DNA from: GCA-003244245 sp032230565
Lineage (GTDB): Bacteria > Actinomycetota > Actinomycetes > Mycobacteriales > Pseudonocardiaceae
Assembly (NCBI GenBank): GCA_032230565.1
Contig: JAVXWL010000210.1
Location: 1 to 31,759, forward strand
Direction: 5' to 3'
Length of the DNA stretch: 31,759 bases
How positions within the stretch are numbered: position 1 is the first letter of the stretch; the number at the start of each line of letters is the position of its first letter. Made by a program: the position numbers and the translations under genes. The notes under the pieces are model-generated. The model saw nothing but the letters and a program-made list of their open reading frames with translations. It did not search any database and was not told the origin of the DNA. Below are positions 17,004 to 24,302 of the stretch, in pieces.

Positions 17004-17261
17004 ATGAGTGGGGCAGCGGCGGCACCGTTTAGGTTGATGGCGGTCCATGCACATCCTGATGACGAGTGCACCTCGACCGGCGGCATCCTCGCGCACTATG
17101 CACTGCGGGGCTGCGAACCGGCCGGAAAGCTCCCCGCCAGTCAGTTTCACTATGCGTTCGGGACAGAGGCCTACATCCGCACCCGGGACACCACGGGAGC
17201 ATCCACGCCCGAAAACGATCTGTTTACAGGACTGGGAAACCCGCAACTACAGCTTCGCTAG
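17004..17261 (+). pseudogene. PIG-L family deacetylase relic with internal deletion
   Basis: The 85-codon frame joins the N-terminus of a PIG-L/LmbE deacetylase (FRLMAVHAHPDDECTSTGG, with the zinc-binding HPDDE motif, then GILAHYALRG) directly to a family-like C-terminus (PASQFHYAFGTEAYIRTRD, then TPENDLFTGL). The whole middle of the roughly 280-residue fold is missing; the junction is near 17106-17135. The frame is kept. Intact relatives include mycothiol enzymes (MshB, Mca) and N-acetylglucosaminyl deacetylases. The last bases overlap the convergent pcrA stop. With most of the catalytic fold gone it is unlikely to be functional. Confidence 0.75.
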
Positions 17262-19583
17262 CGGTACCCCGCCGATGAGCATCAGGCGGACCTTCCCCGC
17301 CGAGCCGAAATCGATGGTCGCGGTGGCCCGGGGGCCGGTGCCGTCGGTGGCCACCACGGTGCCCAGGCCGTACTTGTCGTGGGTGACCCGATCCCCTACG
17401 TCCAGCGACAGCGCCGGGGTGTTCTGCCAGCCCCTGAACGGGGTCGAGCGCAGACCCTGGGCCGCGACGCCGGCCTGCGCGGAGTCAGCGCCGGTGACGT
17501 CGCTGTTACGGCCGGAGGCCGTGCGCCCCACCGGCCCAGCGCGACCGGGCTCCTCGCGCCGCCAGGTCACCAGCGACGCGGGCACATCGGCCAGAAAACG
17601 CGACGCCGGATTGGTCATCGGTTGCCCCCAGGCAGATCGGGTGATCGCCCGGGACAGGTAGAGCCGGTGCTGGGCCCTGGTGAGCCCGACATAGGCGAGC
17701 CGCCGCTCCTCGGCAAGCTCAGCGGGATCGCCCAGCGCGCGCAGATGCGGGAACATCCCGTCTTCCCAGCCGGTGAGGAACACCACCGGAAACTCCAGTC
17801 CCTTGGCGGTGTGCAGGGTCATCAGGGTCACTACACCACCGGAGGCGCCGTCATCGTCCGGGATCTGGTCGGCGTCGGCGACCAACGCCACCCGCTCCAG
17901 GAACGCGGCGAGCGACCCCGGCTCGGCGCCACCGTCGTCAACCGGGACGATCGGCGCAGGCTCACTGGCGAACTCCCGCGCCACCGTCACCAGCTCAGTG
18001 AGGTTGTCCAGCCGGGAACCATCCTGGGGATCCTCCGAGGCATCCAGCTCGGCCCGGTAGCTGGTGCGCTCCAGCACCGCCTCAAGGATCTCTGCGACCT
18101 CCTCGCCCGCCGCCACCTTCTCCCGCAGCTCGTCGATCAGCACCACGAACGGCGCGATCGCGTTGCGGGATCTCGGGTTGAGCAGCGGGATGTCGTGGCC
18201 GGCCGCGGCCGCCCGCAGCGCCGCGGCGAACGAAATCTGCTCGCGCTCGGCATAGGTGGCTATCACGGCCTCCGCGCGGTCGCCGATCCCTCGGCGGGGC
18301 GTGTTGAGGATCCGGCGCAGCGACACGGTGTCCTCAGGATTCGCTAACACCCGCAGGTAAGCCAGCGCATCGCGAACCTCACGCCGCTCGTAGAAGCGGA
18401 CCCCACCGACCACCTTGTAGGGCAGGCCGAGCCGGATGAACATCTCCTCAAAAACCCGGCTGGAGTTGTTGGTTCGATAGAACACCGCCACGTCAGCGAA
18501 CCGCGCGGCGCCACTGTCGACCAGCTGGTCGATCTCCGATGCGACGAACGCCGCCTCATCGTGCTCGTTGTCGGCGACGTAGCCGACGATCAGTTCACCA
18601 TCCCCGGCGGCCGACCACAACCGCTTGTCCCGCCGGCCGGAGTTGCGCGCGATCACCGCGTTCGCCGCGGACAGGATCGTCTGCGTGGATCGGTAGTTCT
18701 GCTCCAGCAAGATCGTTCGAGCGTTCGGGAAGTCCCGCTCGAACTCCTCGATGTTGCGGATGGTGGCGCCCCGGAAGGCGTAGATCGACTGGTCGGCATC
18801 GCCCACAACGCACAGCTCGCCCGGCACCTCGCCGTCTGCCACGGGAGCAACCAGCTCACGAACCAGGGCGTACTGCGCGTGGTTGGTGTCCTGGTACTCG
18901 TCGACCAGGACGTGGCGGAACCGGCGCCGGTAGTGCTCGGCGACGTCGGGGAGCGTCTGCAGCAGCTCAACGGTGCGCATGATCAGATCGTCAAAATCCA
19001 GCGCGTTGGACATGCTCAGCCGCTGCTGGTAGCTGGCGTAGACCTCTACCACCCGGCGCTCGAGATCGTTTCCCGCTGCGCTGGCTGCCGAATCGGGATC
19101 GACGAGATCGTTCTTCAGATTGGAGATCTTCGCCGCCAGGGTGCGGGCGGGATAGCGCTTCGGGTCCAGGTCCAGGTCCCGGGCCACCATCGTGATCAGG
19201 CGGCGGGTGTCGTCGGAGTCGTAGATGGAAAAGCTCGACGTCAGGCCGGCGAGATGACCCGCCTCCCGGCGCAGGATGCGCACGCACATCGAGTGGAAGG
19301 TCGATACCCACATCACCGCGGCGCGCCGGCCGACCAGCGCGGTGACCCGCTGTCGCATCTCCGCAGCGGCCTTGTTCGTGAACGTGATCGCCAGGACTTG
19401 CCCGGGGGTGATCCCGCGCTGGGCGAGCAGGTAAGCGATGCGGTGGGCGAGCACTCGGGTCTTACCCGACCCGGCTCCCGCGATGATGAGCAGCGGGGAA
19501 CCGGCGTGCTCCACCGCCGCGCGTTGCTGTGAGTTCAGCCCGGCGAGCAGGTTTTGTGGGGGGGCAGCAGTAGAAGCACTCAT
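17247..19583 (-). CDS. pcrA: ATP-dependent DNA helicase PcrA/UvrD1
   Basis: Superfamily 1A 3'-5' helicase for nucleotide excision repair and replication restart (778 residues). Motifs in order: Q-motif region LAGLNSQQRAAVEH, Walker A AGAGSGKTR, Walker B DEYQDTN, motif III VGDADQSIYAFRGA, motif IV EQNYRSTQ and motif V MTLHTAKGLEFPVVF. The C-terminal Tudor-like domain (VTHDKYGLGTVVATDG) is the part that binds RNA polymerase or Ku in relatives. The frame is open to 20192, but ATG at 19583 (MSASTAAPPQNLLAG) fits the family; upstream sequence is intergenic and holds the aroQ leader on the other strand. A TACCGT -10-like element (19594-19599) lies ten bases upstream. Confidence 0.95.
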   Translation of the reverse strand: MSASTAAPPQNLLAGLNSQQRAAVEHAGSPLLIIAGAGSGKTRVLAHRIAYLLAQRGITPGQVLAITFTNKAAAEMRQRVTALVGRRAAVMWVSTFHSMCVRILRREAGHLAGLTSSFSIYDSDDTRRLITMVARDLDLDPKRYPARTLAAKISNLKNDLVDPDSAASAAGNDLERRVVEVYASYQQRLSMSNALDFDDLIMRTVELLQTLPDVAEHYRRRFRHVLVDEYQDTNHAQYALVRELVAPVADGEVPGELCVVGDADQSIYAFRGATIRNIEEFERDFPNARTILLEQNYRSTQTILSAANAVIARNSGRRDKRLWSAAGDGELIVGYVADNEHDEAAFVASEIDQLVDSGAARFADVAVFYRTNNSSRVFEEMFIRLGLPYKVVGGVRFYERREVRDALAYLRVLANPEDTVSLRRILNTPRRGIGDRAEAVIATYAEREQISFAAALRAAAAGHDIPLLNPRSRNAIAPFVVLIDELREKVAAGEEVAEILEAVLERTSYRAELDASEDPQDGSRLDNLTELVTVAREFASEPAPIVPVDDGGAEPGSLAAFLERVALVADADQIPDDDGASGGVVTLMTLHTAKGLEFPVVFLTGWEDGMFPHLRALGDPAELAEERRLAYVGLTRAQHRLYLSRAITRSAWGQPMTNPASRFLADVPASLVTWRREEPGRAGPVGRTASGRNSDVTGADSAQAGVAAQGLRSTPFRGWQNTPALSLDVGDRVTHDKYGLGTVVATDGTGPRATATIDFGSAGKVRLMLIGGVPLAKL

Positions 19584-19624
19584 CGTGGCGACAACGGTAC
19601 CGGGAGACACTGACGTTTTAGAGC

Positions 19625-19666
19625 GTGCACTGCACGCGGCATTCTCCGAGCCTGCACTGCGCGCGG
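19625..19666. repeat. Direct repeats upstream of pcrA
   Basis: TGCACTGCACGCGG (19626-19639) recurs as TGCACTGCGCGCGG (19653-19666), 13 of 14 bases identical with a 27-base offset. The first copy lies within the perfect palindrome GTGCACTGCAC (19625-19635). They sit between the divergent pcrA and aroQ promoters and may be operators. No regulator is assigned. Confidence 0.4.
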
Positions 19667-19683
19667 ACCCACGCCGCAGAAGG

Positions 19684-19713
19684 TGGACGGCGGAGCCCGC
19701 AACGTGGCAGACT
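19684..19713 (+). promoter_or_regulatory. Candidate promoter of the aroQ leader
   Basis: TGGACG (19684-19689, -35-like) and CAGACT (19708-19713, -10-like) are 18 bases apart. The -10 ends seven bases before a GTG at 19721, so the transcript would begin at or next to the leader-peptide start codon (GTGATG), which has no ribosome site. Match quality is moderate. Confidence 0.4.
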
Positions 19714-19720
19714 TTGTGTC

Positions 19721-19771
19721 GTGATGTGTTCTCATCGCTTTTTCTACGGGTACCGGTTCCGGTGCCCGTGA
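19721..19771 (+). CDS. Phe/Tyr-rich attenuator leader peptide of chorismate mutase
   Basis: From the ATG at 19724 the frame reads MCSHRFFYGYRFRCP and stops at 19769-19771; an in-frame GTG directly before it (19721) may be the real, leaderless start. Five of 15 residues are Phe or Tyr (FFY at 19739-19747, Y at 19751-19753, F at 19757-19759), the end products of the chorismate mutase branch. The codons overlap a strong hairpin, CGGGTACCGG / CCGGTGCCCG (19747-19768), that a ribosome stalled for charged tRNA-Phe or tRNA-Tyr would keep open. A terminator-like hairpin follows 28 bases after the stop. This is the standard architecture of amino-acid attenuation. Confidence 0.7.
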   Translation: MMCSHRFFYGYRFRCP

Positions 19772-19798
19772 TGGTGTGACGCTCACACACAGACCACC

Positions 19799-19833
19799 AC
19801 GACGCCCCGGAGTCCACGGACCCGGGGCGTCGT
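19799..19833 (+). terminator. Attenuator terminator hairpin before aroQ
   Basis: ACGACGCCCCGG (19799-19810) pairs perfectly with CCGGGGCGTCGT (19822-19833), and the loop can pair further (GTCC with GGAC). Only two T residues follow directly, normal for GC-rich actinobacteria. It lies 48 bases before the aroQ start and after the leader peptide. A small hairpin GTGTGA-CGC-TCACAC (19774-19788) lies between them. A candidate antiterminator pairs CCGTG (19766-19770) with CACGG (19815-19819), which would disrupt the terminator. Confidence 0.7.
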
Positions 19834-19880
19834 TGCTGCCGGGGAACGCGGGCCCGGGACAGAATCGGGAGACCACCGAG

Positions 19881-20195
19881 ATGTCGCAACACGCGACCAG
19901 CGCGACAGCCCCCCCGGTCGACGGCCGTCAAACCGGCGGCAACGACGACACCGTCACCGACCTCGCCGCGCTGCGCACCGAGATCGACTACCTTGACGCC
20001 GAGATCCTGCGCCTGGTGCAGCGACGCACCGCGGTATCTCAGGCGATCGGCGCCGCCCGCCGAGCCGCCGGAGGCCCGCGGGTGGTGCACGGCCGTGAGA
20101 TGGCCGTCCTCGAACGCTACCGGGAACTGGGCACCGAGGGTCATGAGCTGGCGATGCTGCTGCTGCGTCTCGGGCGTGGTCGGCTCGGCCACTGA
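19881..20195 (+). CDS. Chorismate mutase, AroQ type (mycobacterial Rv0948c-like)
   Basis: Small all-helical enzyme converting chorismate to prephenate, the committed step to Phe and Tyr. The 104-residue protein has the first helix LRTEIDYLDAEILRLVQRR, the lysine-poor segment VSQAIGAARRAAGGPRVVHGREM and the conserved C-terminus LAMLLLRLGRGRLGH. That C-terminus closely resembles M. tuberculosis Rv0948c, where it contacts the DAHP synthase partner that activates the enzyme; dependence on such a partner is therefore likely. The first 25 residues are hydrophilic and variable. ATG at 19881 is chosen over upstream codons because GGGAG lies nine bases before it and the upstream frame runs through the attenuator. 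It is divergent from pcrA, as in mycobacteria. Confidence 0.9.
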   Translation: MSQHATSATAPPVDGRQTGGNDDTVTDLAALRTEIDYLDAEILRLVQRRTAVSQAIGAARRAAGGPRVVHGREMAVLERYRELGTEGHELAMLLLRLGRGRLGH

Positions 20196-20245
20196 GTACC
20201 TGAGCCCCGCGGCACTGTCCCCGCCGATCGAGGCACACTGGCTTC

Positions 20246-20554
20246 ATGGTGCTCAATCTCATTGCTGTCCTCGCCGCGCTGGCCGGCTTGCTTGCCGCGG
20301 TCGCGCACGGCGGATACCTCACGATGCTCGGGGCCGCCGCCAACCGGCGCGCCGGGGGCGAACCGGTCAACCAGTACGTCCGCAGCCGGGTTCCGGTGGC
20401 GACGGTCACCCTCGGCGTAGCGTTACTTGCGCTATTGCTCGCCACCGGCGGCCCAGCTGCCGACATCTTGGCCATCCTGGCCGGCGCCGGTAGCGGGATG
20501 GTGGGTTACCAGGCCCTCCAAAGCACCCGGACCCGATACCACAGCGGCGGTTGA
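20246..20554 (+). CDS. Small membrane protein of unknown function
   Basis: The 102-residue protein has three predicted membrane helices (about residues 2-20, 52-70 and 72-90) linked by a short basic loop (NRRAGGEPVNQYVRSRV). No family was recognised and no catalytic motif is visible. The ATG at 20246 lacks a ribosome site, but CACACT ends six bases upstream, which would fit a leaderless mRNA. It lies 50 bases after aroQ on the same strand. Coding is supported by the sharp hydrophobic pattern, the Arg/Tyr-rich polar end and a following hairpin; function unknown. Confidence 0.6.
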   Translation: MVLNLIAVLAALAGLLAAVAHGGYLTMLGAAANRRAGGEPVNQYVRSRVPVATVTLGVALLALLLATGGPAADILAILAGAGSGMVGYQALQSTRTRYHSGG

Positions 20555-20563
20555 CCTGCTGGC

Positions 20564-20602
20564 CGGTAGCGGTGGGCACCGCCCGTCCTCCTGGAGCTAC
20601 CG
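20564..20602 (+). terminator. Hairpin after the small membrane protein gene
   Basis: CGGTAGC (20564-20570) pairs with GCTACCG (20596-20602), and inside lies GCGGTG-GG-CACCGC (20569-20582). The two share two bases, so they are alternatives or a branched fold. The position ten bases after the stop suits a terminator, though no T-run follows. Confidence 0.45.
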
Positions 20603-20650
20603 AACACCGATGCCCTCGACGAAGGACGGGTTGGTACACGGCGATGGGCC

Positions 20651-20686
20651 TAGCCTGAGGTCGTGAGCGAGGAGCGCCATAGGTGA
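20651..20686 (+). promoter_or_regulatory. Kinase promoter with a 7-codon leaderless upstream ORF
   Basis: TAGCCT (20651-20656) is a -10-like hexamer ending six bases before GTG at 20663. From that GTG the codons read V-S-E-E-R-H-R and stop TGA at 20684-20686, overlapping the kinase start GTG (20683) as GTGA. GAGGAG inside the small ORF is the kinase ribosome site. Translation of the kinase may thus be coupled to the mini-ORF. Confidence 0.45.
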
Positions 20687-22209
20687 ATCCCGATAACCGG
20701 CTCGTCGCCGGTCGCTACCGCCTGGAGCAACGCGTCGCCACTGGTGCGATGGGCGCAGTCTGGCGAGCGCACGACGAACGACTCAACCGCACGGTAGCGC
20801 TCAAAGAGCTGCTGATCGCCCCCGGACTGCCGGATGCGGAAGCCCAGACGGCCACGGATCGGGCGATGCGCGAGGGCCGCATTGCAGCTCGGTTGCAGCA
20901 CCCGCACGCCATCTGCGTCTACGACGTGGCTCTCGACACCGGCGCCGGCGCCGGCAGCCAGCTGGTTCCCTGGCTGGTGATGGAGTATCTGCCCTCGCGC
21001 AGCCTCGCCGCGGTGCTCGCCGAGTACGGGACACTGGCTCCGGACGAGGCGGCCAGGATTGGCCAACAGGTCGCCGCCGCACTGACCGCGGCCCACGAAG
21101 CGGGGATCGTGCACCGGGATGTCAAGCCGGGAAACGTACTGCTCGGTGCGGACGGGACCGCCAAGATCACCGATTTCGGGATCTCCCGGGCCAGTTGGGA
21201 TGCCACCGTGACCAGCACGGGTGTGCTGGCGGGCACCCCCGCCTACTTCGCTCCCGAGGTGGCCCGTGGCGAGGCGCCTGGACCTGCGAGCGACGTGTTC
21301 TCGCTGGGCTCCACCCTCTACGTCACGGTGGAAGGCGTACCGCCCTTCGGGGTAGACGACAATACCCTGGCGATGTTGCGTACCGTGGCCGAAGGCCGGG
21401 TACGGCCCGCACAGCAAGCCGGGCTGTTGTCCACCCTCCTGATGCAGCTGCTGGCCGACGATCCAGCGGCGCGTCCCACGATGGCGCAAGCAGCGGCGGC
21501 ACTCGGGGCGGTGGCCAATCATTGCGTACCCCGACCGGCAGCGTCCAAGCCGCTGCGCTCGCACCCCACCGTTGCCCTCGACTCGACGATGCTGACCGCC
21601 GTCGACCTGCCCGCCAGCCCGCCGGGCCGCACTACGGCGGTGCGCAGACCAGCGGCCCACAAGGCCACCTGGTCGCGGCGGCCGGCGGTGTTGTTCGCCG
21701 CGGCGGGCTGTCTTGTCCTGCTCGCCGCCGTCCTCGGCGTGACCTCGCAAGCGGCCGTGCCTACCGCCGGACGTGGCCAGTTGGCAGTAGCCACCCCCGC
21801 AACTCCACCAGTGCCCGACACCCACGCCCTACCCAAGCCGGCCACGCCGCTACCACCAGCCCAAGCGCAACCAGCGCAGCTGGAGCAAACGGTCCGCACC
21901 TACTACGGCTTGCTGCCCCAGGACACCACCGTGGCGTGGCAATACCTCGGTACCGCGGAACGCGCTCAAGGCTTCGGCCACTACACCGAGTTCTGGAACG
22001 GGATCAACCGACTCAGCATCCGCGGCCCGGTTGCCGTGCAGGGCAATACCGTGCTGGTGAACCTGGTGTTCGAACCGACGAACCGGAATCGGACCTTGGA
22101 ACGTTACCGGCTCACCATGGGTAACTCACCCGACGGCCGGGTGCTGATCCAGTCGGCCGCGCGGATCGGCGGGTCCACGCTCGCCGCTTCCGCAAAACCC
22201 GACTCGTGA
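20683..22209 (+). CDS. Transmembrane Ser/Thr protein kinase (Pkn type)
   Basis: Receptor-like Hanks-type kinase of 508 residues. The cytoplasmic kinase domain (about residues 10-275) has the glycine loop VATGAMGAVW, ATP-anchoring Lys41 (VALKEL), the catalytic HRDVKPGN with Asp146, DFG at 164-166 and APE in AGTPAYFAPEV, so it should be active. A Pro/Ala-rich juxtamembrane linker, one membrane helix (about 335-355, VLFAAAGCLVLLAAVLGV) and a Pro-rich stalk follow. The extracellular domain of about 110 residues (TYYGLLPQDTTVAWQYL onward) looks like a SnoaL/NTF2-type fold, unlike the PASTA repeats of PknB; its ligand is unknown. The GTG start at 20683 has GAGGAG about ten bases upstream. It converges on the response regulator gene with a 3-base gap. 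Confidence 0.9.
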   Translation: MNPDNRLVAGRYRLEQRVATGAMGAVWRAHDERLNRTVALKELLIAPGLPDAEAQTATDRAMREGRIAARLQHPHAICVYDVALDTGAGAGSQLVPWLVMEYLPSRSLAAVLAEYGTLAPDEAARIGQQVAAALTAAHEAGIVHRDVKPGNVLLGADGTAKITDFGISRASWDATVTSTGVLAGTPAYFAPEVARGEAPGPASDVFSLGSTLYVTVEGVPPFGVDDNTLAMLRTVAEGRVRPAQQAGLLSTLLMQLLADDPAARPTMAQAAAALGAVANHCVPRPAASKPLRSHPTVALDSTMLTAVDLPASPPGRTTAVRRPAAHKATWSRRPAVLFAAAGCLVLLAAVLGVTSQAAVPTAGRGQLAVATPATPPVPDTHALPKPATPLPPAQAQPAQLEQTVRTYYGLLPQDTTVAWQYLGTAERAQGFGHYTEFWNGINRLSIRGPVAVQGNTVLVNLVFEPTNRNRTLERYRLTMGNSPDGRVLIQSAARIGGSTLAASAKPDS

Positions 22210-22212
22210 GTG

Positions 22213-22905
22213 CTACACCAACCGGCGGTCGGTTGCCCAACGGGACAGTTCGTAGCGGTTGGACAGCTGAGTTTTCCGCAGTACTGACGAGACGTGCGTC
22301 TCCACGGTCTTGATCGAGATGAACAGCTCTGCGGCGATCTCCTTGTAGGCGTAGCCGCGGGCCAACAGCCGCAGCACGTCGCGCTCCCGGGGCGTGAGTA
22401 GATCCACCTCCGGGTCGCCGACCGGGGCCGCGCCGGGCCGTTGGGCGAAGGCGTCGAGGACGAAACCAGCTAGCCGCGGGGAGAACACCGGGTCGCCGGC
22501 GTGCACCCGGCGCACCGCCGCTGCCAAGTCCCTTCCGGAGATCGTCTTGGTGACGTAACCGCGGGCTCCGGCCCGGATCACGGCGATCACGTCCTCTGCC
22601 GCGTCGGACACCGACAGCGCGAGAAACACCACGTCGGACGCTTCGGGACGGACCCGGCGCAGCACCTCCGCGCCGCCCCCGTCGGGCATGTGGACGTCGA
22701 GGAGCACGACATCGGGGCGCAGGTGCCCGATCCCAGTGACCGCCTCTTGCACTGATCCGCCTTCGCCGACCACCACGACCGGCGGCCCGTCCGGATCGGC
22801 GGCACCGGCGCGGGTCAGCTCGGCCTTCACCCCGGTGCGAAACAATGCGTGGTCATCGACCAGGAAGACCCGAATGGCGCGGTCCTCGCTCGTCTCGGCA
22901 GTCAT
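22213..22905 (-). CDS. NarL/LuxR-family response regulator
   Basis: Two-component DNA-binding regulator of 230 residues. The receiver domain (about 10-135) has the acidic pocket VDDH (17-20), phospho-acceptor Asp70 in LLDVHMPDG, the conserved Ser/Thr near ALSVSD and Lys in VTKTISG. The LuxR-type helix-turn-helix is at the C-terminus (TPRERDVLRLLARGYAYKEI, then SIKTVETHVSSVLRK). Its ATG overlaps the stop of the PspC-containing histidine kinase as ATGA, so the pair is cognate. Likely targets include the divergent promoter with ATCAGGG half-sites at 24212-24267. Confidence 0.93.
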   Translation of the reverse strand: MTAETSEDRAIRVFLVDDHALFRTGVKAELTRAGAADPDGPPVVVVGEGGSVQEAVTGIGHLRPDVVLLDVHMPDGGGAEVLRRVRPEASDVVFLALSVSDAAEDVIAVIRAGARGYVTKTISGRDLAAAVRRVHAGDPVFSPRLAGFVLDAFAQRPGAAPVGDPEVDLLTPRERDVLRLLARGYAYKEIAAELFISIKTVETHVSSVLRKTQLSNRYELSRWATDRRLV

Positions 22906-24176
22906 GCCTCTTCTCCGCCCTTCCGGCGAGCGACGGCCAGCTGGACCTCAGTGCCTTCACCGGGCGACGTACGCAGGGTCACCGTACCCCCGTGGCGTTG
23001 CATCCGGCCGCGAATCGAGTCGGTCAGCCCGTGGCGGTCGGCGGCGACGGCATCCGGATCGAACCCAGCGCCGCGGTCTCGGACGAAAACATGCACCTGG
23101 CCGGGCTCGACCTCGGCATAGACGCTGACCTCAGCGACTCCGGCATGTTTGGCCGCATTGACCATCGCCTCCCGGCTGGCCTGCACGAGCGAGGGCAGCG
23201 GGTCCTCCAGGGCGCAGTCGCCCACGACGACGACCTGCATGGTCACCGCGTAGGTGTCCTCCACCTCGCCGGCAGCGGCGTGCAGCGTCGCGGCGAAGGC
23301 CGGCGCCGTACCGCCGGTGTGGGTCTGCGCCACCGTCCCGTAGCCCTGGGGTCCGTAGAGCCAGGAACGAAGCTCCCGCTCCTGGCCGCGGGCCAGCCGG
23401 CGGACCTCCCGGGCCGAGTCGGACTGCTGCTGGATCAACGCGAGCGTCTGTAGTACTGAGTCGTGCAGGTGCGCGGCGATCTCGGCCCGCTCTTCAGTGC
23501 GAATCCGGGCCCGACGTTCCTCACCCAATGCCCGCATCAGCCGCAACCACCAGGGCACGGTCAGCACAGCCACGCCGACCAGGGTCGCGGCGGCGGCCAG
23601 CAGCGCGAAGCGGACCTGGCCCAGGTTGCCCTGGTTGAGCAGGAACACCGCGATCCCGCTGGTCACCAGCGCGATCCCCGCCAGCACCCGGAGCAGTGCC
23701 ATCCGGCCGCCACCAAGCAGCACCCCCGCGCCACTGCGCCAGCGGGTCCGTTGGCTGGCGTCGGCCTCCCGCCAGACGACGCCGGCACCCACCAGGGCGA
23801 TCCCCAGCGGCCCGGTCACCCAACCACCCCACGCGGTGCCCCACGCGGCCCCGGCCAGTGCCAGTCCCCCGCCGAGCAGCACCAGACCCACCGCTTGCTG
23901 CCTGACCCGGGTGCTGCACGGTCGCCGGGCACCCGCCTCGGTCGCCGGCAGGAACGCCCACAGCAGCGCGTAACCGATCAGTCCAGCGCCGCCGAGACCG
24001 GCGAGCGCTACGAAGATCACCCGGACCCACAGCACCGGCACCCTGAGATGCTCAGCGATCCCGCTGGACACCCCAGCGATGACCCGGTCCGATCGATGCC
24101 GGCACAACCGTGGCGGCCCAGCCACCGGCTGCGCGCGCCGCCGGTCGCCGGTCACCTGATCGGCTGGTGTACTCAC
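22902..24176 (-). CDS. Sensor histidine kinase with N-terminal PspC domain
   Basis: NarL-partner (HPK7/HisKA_3) kinase of 424 residues. An N-terminal PspC domain (about 20-80; RVIAGVSSGIAEHLRVPVLWVR with one helix) is followed by further membrane helices up to about residue 200. Then come the phosphorylation helix ERAEIAAHLHDSVLQTLAL (His within HLHDS) and a HATPase domain with the N-box VNAAKHAG and G-box DRGAGFDPDAV. Because a PspC domain is fused to the kinase and a free PspC/LiaF-like protein is encoded divergently, it probably senses envelope stress like LiaS or DesK-type kinases. The start is GTG at 24176 with no clear ribosome site. Confidence 0.92.
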   Translation of the reverse strand: MSTPADQVTGDRRRAQPVAGPPRLCRHRSDRVIAGVSSGIAEHLRVPVLWVRVIFVALAGLGGAGLIGYALLWAFLPATEAGARRPCSTRVRQQAVGLVLLGGGLALAGAAWGTAWGGWVTGPLGIALVGAGVVWREADASQRTRWRSGAGVLLGGGRMALLRVLAGIALVTSGIAVFLLNQGNLGQVRFALLAAAATLVGVAVLTVPWWLRLMRALGEERRARIRTEERAEIAAHLHDSVLQTLALIQQQSDSAREVRRLARGQERELRSWLYGPQGYGTVAQTHTGGTAPAFAATLHAAAGEVEDTYAVTMQVVVVGDCALEDPLPSLVQASREAMVNAAKHAGVAEVSVYAEVEPGQVHVFVRDRGAGFDPDAVAADRHGLTDSIRGRMQRHGGTVTLRTSPGEGTEVQLAVARRKGGEEA

Positions 24177-24211
24177 GTACTCATGGTCACACGCGCGGGC
24201 CTGCCCGGGGT

Positions 24212-24267
24212 ATCAGGGTCGACCCCGGTGTGCCCTGATTCGGGGGCGGATCAGGGTGGCCCCTGAT
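24212..24267. promoter_or_regulatory. Four ATCAGGG half-sites in the divergent kinase/PspC promoter
   Basis: ATCAGGG occurs at 24212-24218 and 24250-24256, and its complement CCCTGAT at 24233-24239 and 24261-24267. The last two form an 18-bp palindrome with a TGGC centre. That pair lies just upstream of the pspC-like gene's CAGGCT -10-like element (24290-24295), about where an activator would touch polymerase at -35. Binding by the adjacent NarL-type regulator is the simplest reading, but it is inference. Confidence 0.6.
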
Positions 24268-24302
24268 GGTGCTCGCCATCGGTCAACGTCAGGCTCGATG
24301 AC

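Noticed and set aside
20650..21825. 391-codon minus-strand frame opposite the kinase
   Set aside because: Gly/His/Arg-rich shadow of the kinase gene.
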